A stretch of 6,669 nucleotides of DNA, taken from Lachnospiraceae bacterium UBA1251. GTDB lineage: Bacteria; Bacillota; Clostridia; Lachnospirales; Lachnospiraceae. Of this stretch, positions 1 through 5,357 are shown piece by piece; within the stretch, counting starts at the first letter, position 1; each line of letters begins with the position of its first letter. Position numbers and translations under genes: made by a program. The notes beneath the pieces are model-generated. The model saw only the letters and a program-made list of their open reading frames with translations, made no database searches and had not been told where the DNA came from. The stretch is from NCBI GenBank assembly GCA_002308255.1, contig DBVZ01000056.1, forward strand, positions 5,257 through 11,925, written 5' to 3'.

Positions 1-1
1 A

Positions 2-814
2 GCCGGGCTGGATATTGTATTTCTGCAGTTTGACGGCACGGATGAGGCGGTATACAGAACACTGCGCGGAAGGGAAATGCTGGAGATCAAGCGGAAAGCC
101 ATCCGCACCTGCGGCAGATACCTGATCGGAGTGACTCTGGTGCCGACGATCGTCCGGGGCGTCAACGACAACGGGATCGGAAATATCGTGAGGGAAGCGG
201 CGGATGCATTCCCGGCCGTAAAAGCTGTCCATTTCCAGCCGGTCACCTATCTCGGAAGAGTGCCTTATCCGGCGGAAGCGCTGCCGGATCACTACACGCT
301 GGATGAGCTGATGGCGGATCTGTGCGAGCAGACGGGCATACCGGAATCCGCGCTTCTGCCCTCCCGGTGCGACCATGCCATGTGTGAATTCCATGCGACG
401 TTTATGCTCAATGGAAAAAGGCAGCTCGTTCCGATGACGGACCGGGCAGCGGATACGAGACAGGAGCGGACGGACGCCGCAAGGAACCGGCAGTATGTCG
501 CGGAGCACTGGAGAAGAGAGAAGCATCTTGCAGCTGAAAATGCATCCGAACGGGCGGAGGCTCCGCTTCCGGAACGGGATCCCGGGCTGCCTCTTGTCTG
601 CACGGACCGCGAAGAGATGGATTTTGACGCATTCGTCCGGAAAATGAGGACGCAGACAATCAAGATCTCCGTGATGGCATTCCAGGACGCGATGAATATC
701 GATCTTGAGAGGCTGTACCGCTGCAGCCTGCACGTATACGAAGACGGCAGACTTCTGCCGTTCTGCGCGAAATATATGACGCCGGCAGCGGAACTGCCGC
801 CGGCACAGAAGTAA
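2..814 (+). CDS. Radical SAM protein, Tes/MJ0619-like, TrsS type (5'-truncated by window)
   Basis: The frame is open from base 2, so the gene starts upstream and only the last 270 residues are visible. The N-terminal CxxxCxxC iron-sulfur motif is outside the window. Seen: LQFDGTDEAVYRTLRGRE (visible residues 8-25), LVPTIVRGVND, HFQPVTYLGR, a CDHAMC pair (residues 123-128), and near the C-terminus DLERLYRCSLHV followed by DGRLLPFC (cysteines 241 and 255). These blocks match, from memory, the radical SAM family containing the tetraether lipid synthase Tes and MJ0619, where the extra cysteines bind additional iron-sulfur clusters. The neighbours (C_GCAxxG_C_C protein, methyltransferase, molybdenum cofactor genes) point to the TrsS branch, some members of which are selenoproteins. 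Substrate unknown. Residues 145-190 are charged and low in conservation signals, probably a linker. It probably shares a transcript with the gene 64 bases downstream, because no terminator or promoter lies between them. Confidence 0.5.
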   Translation, partial: AGLDIVFLQFDGTDEAVYRTLRGREMLEIKRKAIRTCGRYLIGVTLVPTIVRGVNDNGIGNIVREAADAFPAVKAVHFQPVTYLGRVPYPAEALPDHYTLDELMADLCEQTGIPESALLPSRCDHAMCEFHATFMLNGKRQLVPMTDRAADTRQERTDAARNRQYVAEHWRREKHLAAENASERAEAPLPERDPGLPLVCTDREEMDFDAFVRKMRTQTIKISVMAFQDAMNIDLERLYRCSLHVYEDGRLLPFCAKYMTPAAELPPAQK

Positions 815-820
815 GAAACT

Positions 821-830
821 CGCTTAAGCG
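821..830. repeat. 10-bp perfect palindrome in the gap between two plus-strand genes
   Basis: CGCTTAAGCG is self-complementary and sits in the 64-base gap between the radical SAM stop and the next start. No T-run follows, so it is not an intrinsic terminator. It could be an operator half, an RNA processing site, or chance. Confidence 0.5.
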
Positions 831-862
831 CATTTATCGGAGCAGCATTGAAAAAGCGTGTT

Positions 863-870
863 AAGGAGGG
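863..870 (+). promoter_or_regulatory. Ribosome binding site deciding the start at 879
   Basis: AAGGAGGG lies 8 bases before ATG 879. An in-frame GTG at 858 lies upstream of this site and would translate through it, so ATG 879 is the supported start. Confidence 0.5.
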
Positions 871-878
871 AAAAACAA

Positions 879-1331
879 ATGAACAGGACATTATCAAGAG
901 ATGAGATCATCAGCCTTTTTGCGGGCCACCGGCACTGTTCCCAGGTCGTGATGGCGCAGTGGGCGGAGGAGCTGGATCTCGATGAGGAGACGGCGGTCCG
1001 CATGATGGCGCCGTTCGGAGGCGGCGCGTTCGACGGAGAGATGTGCGGAGCTGTTTCCGGCGCACTGGCGGTGATCGGGGCTCGTTACGGACATTATGAG
1101 CTGGGCGATGCGGAAGGCAATCAGCGCATGATCGCCAAAGTAAAGGAATTCAAGGACGCGTTCAAGGAGAGATACGGGACGCTTGTGTGCCGGGAACTTC
1201 TCGGGGAATACGATTTCTCGAAAGAGGGAGATATGCAGCGGGCGGCGGAAAGCGGCATTTTCATGGAGAAATGCACGGGCTTTGTCGGATCGGCGCTGGA
1301 GATCCTCGATGAGATCATGGACAGCGAGTGA
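879..1331 (+). CDS. C_GCAxxG_C_C family protein (DVU_1555-like), putative redox or metal-binding
   Basis: A 150-residue soluble protein with no signal peptide or membrane segment. Four cysteines sit in the family spacing: C20 (HRHCSQ), C56 in EMCGAVSGAL (54-63), C104 (VCRELLG) and C132 (KCTGFVG). APFGGG (44-49) precedes the second cysteine, as is typical. The family is known from anaerobes and is thought to bind a metal or cluster or act in redox chemistry, but has no firmly assigned reaction. The length is normal for the family. Its place directly after the radical SAM gene, and facing the methyltransferase gene, fits the DVU_1555-type member of the Trs cluster. It may supply electrons or hold an intermediate for the radical SAM enzyme (inference). 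Its stop is 6 bases from the end of the convergent minus-strand gene, with no terminator between. Confidence 0.5.
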   Translation: MNRTLSRDEIISLFAGHRHCSQVVMAQWAEELDLDEETAVRMMAPFGGGAFDGEMCGAVSGALAVIGARYGHYELGDAEGNQRMIAKVKEFKDAFKERYGTLVCRELLGEYDFSKEGDMQRAAESGIFMEKCTGFVGSALEILDEIMDSE

Positions 1332-1337
1332 TCCCGC

Positions 1338-2453
1338 TCACGCTTTCCGGAAAATGAACGAATAATAGGTCGTATTTTCGGGATCGACGCGGCAGCCGTC
1401 AAGGACGGACACCCCCGTAACGGCTTTTTCCGCGGCGATCCGCTCTTCCAGACTGCCATACTGCAGGATCGTATCGATCATGTAGTGTGTCAGTTCTTTT
1501 TTTCGGTCTTCCGCGCATATACAGGACAAGGGGAGATCCTCCGCAAGACGGAGGACCGCTTCGGGATCCGACTTTTCAGCAAGTGTACTGAGAAGGAGTA
1601 CGCCTCCCGGTTTCAGAACACGGGAAGCTTCCCGAAGAGCAAATTTGGGATCGTCAAACAGGGTAAGGACACATTCCATCAGGGCGGCGTCGAAGAAAGC
1701 ATCGGGGTAAGGGAGGTTCGCCGCATCTCCAAGGATAAACTCTCCCTCCGGAAATACTTCTTTTGCGGCGGAAAGCACCGCATCCGAGCAGTCAAGACCA
1801 TACGGAAGAATACCGAAACGATCCTTCAGAAGCATGATGCTGCGGCCGGTCCCGCAGCCGATATCCAGCACTCTTTCGCCGGGCTGAAGTCCTGCTTCCC
1901 CCGCCATTTCCACAGTCAGCGATGTCCCGCCGGGATGGAGGGAGAGCATGCCCGTGCATTTCCTTATCTTTTCTTCGACGGATCCCGCCCGGGACAGCTG
2001 GCCGTCATGATTCCGGACGGCCTCATCGGTTCCGCATTTTGTCCGGGAAGCCTCGAAGCGTTCTTCGATCGTGACGATTTCCGTGCCCTGCACCCGTTTG
2101 TCGGCGTAGAACAAAAGGTCGGCGGGTGAAGGCGGCAGAAATCTTTTTTCCTGTTTGTCCGGCGCTGCCGCCGGACGGTGGTGGTCTTCGACGAGCTCCG
2201 CTATTTCAGGATATCCCTTTTCCCGGAGAAAGGCGGCTCCCGCTTCGGCGTGGCGCGGGCTTAAACGGCAGATGTCATGCAGGAGAGCGGAGGCGCGGAG
2301 GAGTTCGCGGTCATAGGAAAACCCTGCATTTTCCAGTTTGTCCAGCAGAGTTTCCAAATAAGCGGCGACGGCTTCCATGTGGCGGACGACATTTTCCGGC
2401 GTACCGATTGATTTCCGCAGCCTGTTTATTTCATTTGCATCGGGAAGGATCAT
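1338..2453 (-). CDS. HD phosphohydrolase domain fused to class I SAM methyltransferase (TrsM-like)
   Basis: 371 residues in two domains. Residues 1-150 form an HD domain: H25, the doublet H59-D60 in ALLHDI, HH at 91-92 and D118 in YADKRV, the usual metal-ligand pattern of HD phosphohydrolases. The stretch after D118 (GTEIVTIEERFE) resembles HD domains that I recall being attached to NTP transferases of molybdenum-cofactor clusters. Residues 168-371 are a Rossmann methyltransferase: LHPGG (172-176), motif I VLDIGCGTG (195-203), GLDCSD (219-224), GDAANLPY (242-249), MECVLTLFDDP (259-269) and VLKPGG (279-284). The LHPGG plus motif I arrangement fits the DVU_1556/TrsM type. A longer ORF starts at 2609, but AAGGAG just ahead of ATG 2453 and the position of the minus-strand promoter at 2521-2529 decide for 2453. 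Substrates of both domains are unknown. The gene is on the opposite strand to all its neighbours and is probably transcribed alone. Confidence 0.5.
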   Translation of the reverse strand: MILPDANEINRLRKSIGTPENVVRHMEAVAAYLETLLDKLENAGFSYDRELLRASALLHDICRLSPRHAEAGAAFLREKGYPEIAELVEDHHRPAAAPDKQEKRFLPPSPADLLFYADKRVQGTEIVTIEERFEASRTKCGTDEAVRNHDGQLSRAGSVEEKIRKCTGMLSLHPGGTSLTVEMAGEAGLQPGERVLDIGCGTGRSIMLLKDRFGILPYGLDCSDAVLSAAKEVFPEGEFILGDAANLPYPDAFFDAALMECVLTLFDDPKFALREASRVLKPGGVLLLSTLAEKSDPEAVLRLAEDLPLSCICAEDRKKELTHYMIDTILQYGSLEERIAAEKAVTGVSVLDGCRVDPENTTYYSFIFRKA

Positions 2454-2460
2454 TTTACCG

Positions 2461-2466
2461 CTCCTT
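2461..2466 (-). promoter_or_regulatory. Ribosome binding site of the HD-methyltransferase gene
   Basis: On the minus strand this reads AAGGAG, 7 bases before ATG 2453. It excludes the upstream in-frame ATG at 2609, which would also lie upstream of the minus-strand promoter. Confidence 0.5.
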
Positions 2467-2520
2467 TGGGGAGGCATTGTTATCTGCATGGGACGGATCT
2501 GCAAAAAAGAGCTGTCTATT

Positions 2521-2529
2521 ATTATACCA
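2521..2529 (-). promoter_or_regulatory. Extended -10 promoter for the HD-methyltransferase gene
   Basis: The minus strand reads TGG-TATAAT, a perfect -10 box with the TGn extension. Upstream, only a weak -35 match (TTCGAT) is seen at 18-bp spacing, which an extended -10 promoter can tolerate. The start of transcription would be near 2514, giving a leader of about 60 bases to ATG 2453. Confidence 0.5.
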
Positions 2530-2531
2530 TG

Positions 2532-2545
2532 TTCTCCGCAGAGAA
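2532..2545. repeat. Short palindrome in the minus-promoter spacer, possible operator
   Basis: TTCTC (2532-2536) and GAGAA (2541-2545) form an inverted repeat around a 4-base centre. It lies just upstream of the minus-strand -10 and before the plus-strand -35, so a protein bound here could affect both divergent promoters. Short arms make chance a real possibility. Confidence 0.5.
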
Positions 2546-2560
2546 TCGAACCGCCTGTGC

Positions 2561-2590
2561 TTGTCATCTTCCTGCCGGATGATGTATAAT
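2561..2590 (+). promoter_or_regulatory. Sigma-A-like promoter on the plus strand
   Basis: TTGTCA (2561-2566), an 18-bp spacer and a perfect TATAAT (2585-2590). The predicted transcription start is near 2597. It points toward the nucleotidyltransferase gene at 2743, but an intrinsic terminator lies immediately downstream, so it may drive a short leader RNA subject to attenuation. Confidence 0.5.
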
Positions 2591-2609
2591 ATTTTTGCAG
2601 AAGTTCCAA

Positions 2610-2635
2610 GGCGCTGAAAGAAAGCGCCGTTTTTT
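2610..2635 (+). terminator. Intrinsic terminator or attenuator in the leader of the cofactor operon
   Basis: GGCGCT (2610-2615), a 7-base purine loop and AGCGCC (2623-2628) form a perfect 6-bp G+C-rich stem. It is followed by G and six T residues (2630-2635). The T-run is on the plus-strand side only, so it works rightward. No plus-strand gene ends upstream: the only rightward transcript that can reach it is one started within the intergenic region or one running antisense through the minus-strand gene. Confidence 0.5.
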
Positions 2636-2641
2636 ATAAAT

Positions 2642-2669
2642 ACCGATTTCTTTATAAAAACAAATCGGT
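2642..2669. promoter_or_regulatory. 28-bp near-perfect palindrome, ModE-like operator candidate
   Basis: ACCGATTT (2642-2649) and AAATCGGT (2662-2669) are perfect inverted arms. Inside them TTT (2651-2653) and AAA (2658-2660) also pair, so 12 of 14 symmetric positions match. Arm centres are 20 bp apart, about two helical turns. The outer CG dinucleotides (2644-2645 and 2666-2667) span 24 bp, the same CG-to-CG frame as the E. coli ModE box as I recall it. The inner TATA repeats of the E. coli site are only partly matched. A TATAAA lies in the centre (2653-2658). The gene downstream encodes a ModE-type winged helix, which suggests autoregulation. It could instead act as an RNA hairpin in the leader. 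Confidence 0.5.
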
Positions 2670-2685
2670 GCTTATCTCTTTCAAA

Positions 2686-2700
2686 AGGAAACGATTTCCT
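2686..2700. repeat. 15-bp palindrome AGGAAA-CGA-TTTCCT in the leader
   Basis: Six-base arms around a 3-base centre, 16 bp downstream of the larger palindrome. It shares CGATTTC with the left arm region of that palindrome (2644-2650 and 2692-2698). It may be a second, weaker binding site or a small RNA hairpin. Confidence 0.5.
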
Positions 2701-2730
2701 CTAAGAAGCCGCAGACCCGTCAAAACGCAG

Positions 2731-2736
2731 AAGGAG
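2731..2736 (+). promoter_or_regulatory. Ribosome binding site deciding the start at 2743
   Basis: AAGGAG with a 6-base gap to ATG 2743. The frame remains open to a GTG at 2668, but that codon overlaps the right arm of the palindrome and adds 25 basic residues not expected ahead of the nucleotide-binding loop. Confidence 0.5.
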
Positions 2737-2742
2737 CCTCTC

Positions 2743-3702
2743 ATGAAATACGGAGCTGTCATCGTGGCGGCAGGCATGTCGACCCGCATGAAACAGTTTA
2801 AACAGCTGATGAAGATAGGCGATATGAGCATCGCCGAGAGAGTCATCGTCAATTTTCAGCGGGCCGGTGTCAAAGATATTGTCATGGTCACCGGCTGCAA
2901 CGGGGACCAGCTGGAAAAATCACTTAAAGACTTCAATATTTCCTTTGTCCGGAATCCCGATTATGAAACGACGCAGATGTTCGATTCCGCGAAACTGGGG
3001 CTGGCAAAGCTGCTCGGCAGATGTGACAGGCTCTTTTTCTGCCCCGTGGACGTCCCGTTCTTCGCGGATCAGACCGTCACGGAGGAGATCCTGCTGATGG
3101 ATGATAATCCCGACATCCGGGTGGTCATTCCGAGGTGCAATGGGCGGGACGGCCATCCCCTTCTGATCGACAGCCGCGTTCTGCCGGAGATCCTCGCCTA
3201 CAGCGGTGATCACGGGATGAAAGGAGCGTATGAATCCCTGCCGCCCGGAAGTGCCCTGCGAATTCCCGTGGAGGACGAAGGTGCGGTGATCGACGCGGAT
3301 ACGAGAGAGGATTATCAGAAGCTTGTCGATCTGCATAACAGACGGATCCTGCATCCGGAGATCCGCGTGACCTTTGCGGGCACGACGCGGTTTTTCGGAC
3401 CCGGTACGGTGGATCTCCTGAAAGAGATCGACCGGTGCGGCAACGTGAGGAACGCGTGCGGGAAATGCGGTATTTCCTACAGCAAAGGCTGGAATATCCT
3501 GAAGAGCTGCGAGGAGAAATTCGGCTACACGATCGTTGAGAGGCAGCACGGAGGGCAGGCGGGCGGCAGCGCAAGGGTTACGGACAAAGGCCGGGATCTC
3601 CTGGCGGTGTATGAAGAGCTTGAGACGGAACTGTCGGAACTTGCCGAAGAGAGATTCCGGATCCTGATGGAAAAATACAGGCTGGCGGGCGGTCGGCAAT
3701 GA
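2743..3702 (+). CDS. MobA/MocA-like nucleotidyltransferase fused to a ModE-type winged helix
   Basis: 319 residues. Residues 1-195 are an NTP transferase of the molybdenum cofactor cytidylyl/guanylyltransferase type: the nucleotide loop AAGMSTRM (9-16), K20, the metal-binding CPVDVPF with D103, GHPLL (137-141) and DADTREDY (184-191). It would transfer CMP or GMP to molybdopterin; which nucleotide cannot be decided. Residues 206-300 match the ModE N-terminal DNA-binding domain: FFGPGTVDLLKEID, GISYSKGWNILKS, then VERQHGGQAGGSARVTDKG, with a helical dimerisation-like tail. The molybdate-binding MOP domains of classical ModE are absent, so the enzyme domain may act as the sensor (inference). Three cysteines (232, 239, 242) sit in the HTH. 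It is the first gene of the right-hand operon, and its stop overlaps the next start in ATGA. Related to DVU_1551-type transferases by context. Confidence 0.5.
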   Translation: MKYGAVIVAAGMSTRMKQFKQLMKIGDMSIAERVIVNFQRAGVKDIVMVTGCNGDQLEKSLKDFNISFVRNPDYETTQMFDSAKLGLAKLLGRCDRLFFCPVDVPFFADQTVTEEILLMDDNPDIRVVIPRCNGRDGHPLLIDSRVLPEILAYSGDHGMKGAYESLPPGSALRIPVEDEGAVIDADTREDYQKLVDLHNRRILHPEIRVTFAGTTRFFGPGTVDLLKEIDRCGNVRNACGKCGISYSKGWNILKSCEEKFGYTIVERQHGGQAGGSARVTDKGRDLLAVYEELETELSELAEERFRILMEKYRLAGGRQ

Positions 3703-4373
3703 AGACGGCGGACAGGATCATTTATGTCGTCCGGCACGGGAAGCCGGAGGGGGAGGCAGCGGAAAAACGCTGTCTCGGCATTACCGATGTACCGCTGTCG
3801 GAGGAGGGACGGGCACAGGCGGAGGCGCTCGGCGAAAGGCTCGCAGCGGAACTCGCTGGGGCAGAGCCCGGCGGCGGGATCCGGATCATTTCCAGTCCTG
3901 CGTGCCGATGCTTCGAGACAGCGCATATCATAGGCCGGCGTTTTCCCGGACCCGTCATTGAGGCTGAGCCGGATCTGAGGGAGATCCATATGGGGATCTG
4001 GGACGGGAAGTATTTTGACGAGATCCGGGATACCTTCCCCGCGGAATATGAGGCGAGAGGAAAGGATCTTTGGAACTACAGAGTCCCGGGAGGAGAGAGC
4101 TTTGCGGAAGCCGGTGCGCGGTTCCGGTCCGTCGTGGAAAAACTGACCCGGCAGACGGAGCGGAAGGAAGACGCCGTCATCATCGTCTCTCACGCGGGAG
4201 CGGTCCGCGCAGGCATTTCCCTTCTGACGGGCGTGCCGTTTGAGGAAATGATGCGCCGCAGGATCCCGTACGCGGGGATTACCGCACTGAAATGCGGAAC
4301 AGATAAGACCGGAGGATTGATTTATGAAATTGATGAAAACGGAAGAGGCGGTCGGACAGGTGCTCTGTCATGA
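3699..4373 (+). CDS. Histidine phosphatase family protein (phosphoglycerate mutase/CobC-like)
   Basis: 224 residues, cytoplasmic. Catalytic pattern: VRHGKP (11-16) with R12 and the phosphohistidine H13, SSPACRCFETA (65-75) with R70, the acid E95 in LREIHMGIWDG (93-103), and SHAGAVR (164-170) with the second histidine H165. All residues needed for phosphatase activity are present. The family removes phosphate from small molecules; CobC-like members act on alpha-ribazole phosphate, but no cobalamin gene is seen here. The company of cofactor genes suggests a nucleotide or molybdopterin-related phosphoester as substrate (inference). The start overlaps the previous stop by four bases, implying coupled translation. 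The 3' end overlaps the next gene by 50 bases. The last dozen residues (from 213, rich in G and R) look like an unconserved extension. Confidence 0.5.
   Translation: MKTADRIIYVVRHGKPEGEAAEKRCLGITDVPLSEEGRAQAEALGERLAAELAGAEPGGGIRIISSPACRCFETAHIIGRRFPGPVIEAEPDLREIHMGIWDGKYFDEIRDTFPAEYEARGKDLWNYRVPGGESFAEAGARFRSVVEKLTRQTERKEDAVIIVSHAGAVRAGISLLTGVPFEEMMRRRIPYAGITALKCGTDKTGGLIYEIDENGRGGRTGALS
4311..4315 (+). promoter_or_regulatory. Ribosome binding site inside the phosphatase gene
   Basis: GGAGG, 8 bases before ATG 4324, lies within the coding sequence of the phosphatase. It supports the 50-base gene overlap and picks ATG 4324 over the in-frame ATG at 4333. Confidence 0.5.
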
Positions 4374-5355
4374 CATCACGCAGATCATCAGAGGCGTGAC
4401 CAAGGATGCGGTGTTCCGCAAGGGACACATCATTGCGGAGGAGGACATTCCCGTCCTTCTGTCCGTCGGGAAAGACCACATTTACGTCTGGGAAAACGAC
4501 GAGACGATGATGCATGAAAATGAGGCCGCGGAAGTCCTCTGCGCGATCTGCAAAGGCGAAAATATGAGCCGCGGCGGCGTCAAGGAGGGGAAGATCGAAC
4601 TTACGGCGGAATGTGACGGCGTCTTTAAGATCGACCGGGAAAAACTGAAGGCTGTCAATTCCTTCGGACAGATGATGATCGCTGCAAGACACGCGGATTT
4701 TCAGGTGAAAAAAGGCGATAAGCTCGCCGGGACCAGGATCATCCCGCTCGTCATTGAAAAGGAGAAGATGGAACGGGTGAAGGCGGTCTGCGGGGACGAA
4801 CCGATCATGAAGGTCGTGCCGTACAAGCCGCACAAAGCCGGCATCGTGACGACCGGGAATGAAGTCTTTTACGGCAGGATCAAAGATACCTTTACGCCGG
4901 TCGTGCGGGAGAAACTTGAGTATTTCGGGACGAAAGTCATCGGTCACAAGATCACGAATGACGACAATGAGAACATCGAGAAATGCATCCGGGAGCTCCT
5001 TGACGAAGGCTGCGACATGATCCTGTGCACGGGAGGCATGAGCGTGGATCCGGATGACAGGACGCCGCTGGCGATCAGAAATGTCTGCGGCAGCGTTGTC
5101 ACCTACGGCGCCCCGGTCCTGCCCGGCGCCATGTTCCTGCTGGCTTATTACGGGGAAGAGAAGATCCCGGTCATGGGTCTCCCCGGCTGTGTCATGTACG
5201 CGAAAAGGACGATCTTTGATCTCGTCCTGCCCCGGATCATGACCGGGGAGATCCTCGAAAAAGGTGATTTTGACGTACTGGGCGAGGGCGGGCTCTGCCT
5301 GAACTGTGAAGTGTGCGTTTTCCCGAACTGCGGATTCGGAAAAGGAGGACGGTGA
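4324..5355 (+). CDS. Molybdopterin-binding MoCF-domain protein with four-cysteine tail
   Basis: 343 residues. The N-terminal part (1-160) looks like the MoeA-type accessory region: GQVLCHDITQI (11-21), FRKGHII (31-37) and DIPVLLSVGK (41-50). Residues 171-310 are a MoCF_biosynth domain (MogA/MoeA/CinA fold): TTGNEV (176-181), CTGGMSVDPDD (235-245), GAPVLPGAM (262-270) and PVMGLPGCVMY (282-292), the loops that hold molybdopterin. The C-terminus (323-340) has C325, C328, C331 and C336 in a CxxCxxCxxxxC pattern ending in NCGFGKG. MoeA's separate C-terminal beta domain is missing, so this is not a standard MoeA. Likely role: binding molybdopterin or its adenylate, or passing it to the hydroxylase. 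It sits between the phosphatase (50-base overlap) and the XdhC gene (2-base gap), clearly in one operon. Confidence 0.5.
   Translation: MKLMKTEEAVGQVLCHDITQIIRGVTKDAVFRKGHIIAEEDIPVLLSVGKDHIYVWENDETMMHENEAAEVLCAICKGENMSRGGVKEGKIELTAECDGVFKIDREKLKAVNSFGQMMIAARHADFQVKKGDKLAGTRIIPLVIEKEKMERVKAVCGDEPIMKVVPYKPHKAGIVTTGNEVFYGRIKDTFTPVVREKLEYFGTKVIGHKITNDDNENIEKCIRELLDEGCDMILCTGGMSVDPDDRTPLAIRNVCGSVVTYGAPVLPGAMFLLAYYGEEKIPVMGLPGCVMYAKRTIFDLVLPRIMTGEILEKGDFDVLGEGGLCLNCEVCVFPNCGFGKGGR
5341..5348 (+). promoter_or_regulatory. Ribosome binding site deciding the start at 5358
   Basis: AAAGGAGG, 9 bases before ATG 5358, overlaps the last codons of the MoCF gene. The open frame extends back to a GTG at 5313, but that start has no such site. 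A GTG at 5352 is too close to it. Confidence 0.5.
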
Positions 5356-5357
5356 AA

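Noticed and set aside
783..799. CGGCAG / CTGCCG hairpin at the end of the radical SAM gene as a terminator
   Set aside because: It lies inside the coding sequence and no T-run follows.
292..897. Minus-strand open frame of 201 codons opposite the radical SAM gene
   Set aside because: Its translation is rich in serine, arginine and cysteine with no recognisable domain, and the plus strand carries clear Tes-type motifs.
2453..2609. N-terminal extension of the HD-methyltransferase to ATG 2609
   Set aside because: The extension would need transcription from upstream of the extended -10 promoter, has no ribosome binding site that I can see, and adds residues without domain signal.
1485..2617. Two plus-strand open frames (1485-2129 and 2126-2617) with an ATGA overlap, looking like a small operon
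   Set aside because: The minus strand in this stretch encodes recognisable HD and methyltransferase motifs in one frame with a proper ribosome binding site. The plus-strand translations show no family motif.
2629..2658. A second plus-strand promoter with TATAAA 2653-2658 inside the palindrome
   Set aside because: At 17-18 bp spacing the -35 position is only a T-tract, so the match is too weak to list as a promoter, although the arrangement would suit repression by a protein on the palindrome.
2920..4193. Long minus-strand open frames (2920-3699 and 3525-4193) opposite the transferase and phosphatase genes
   Set aside because: These are antisense to genes with intact catalytic motifs; their own translations match nothing recognisable.
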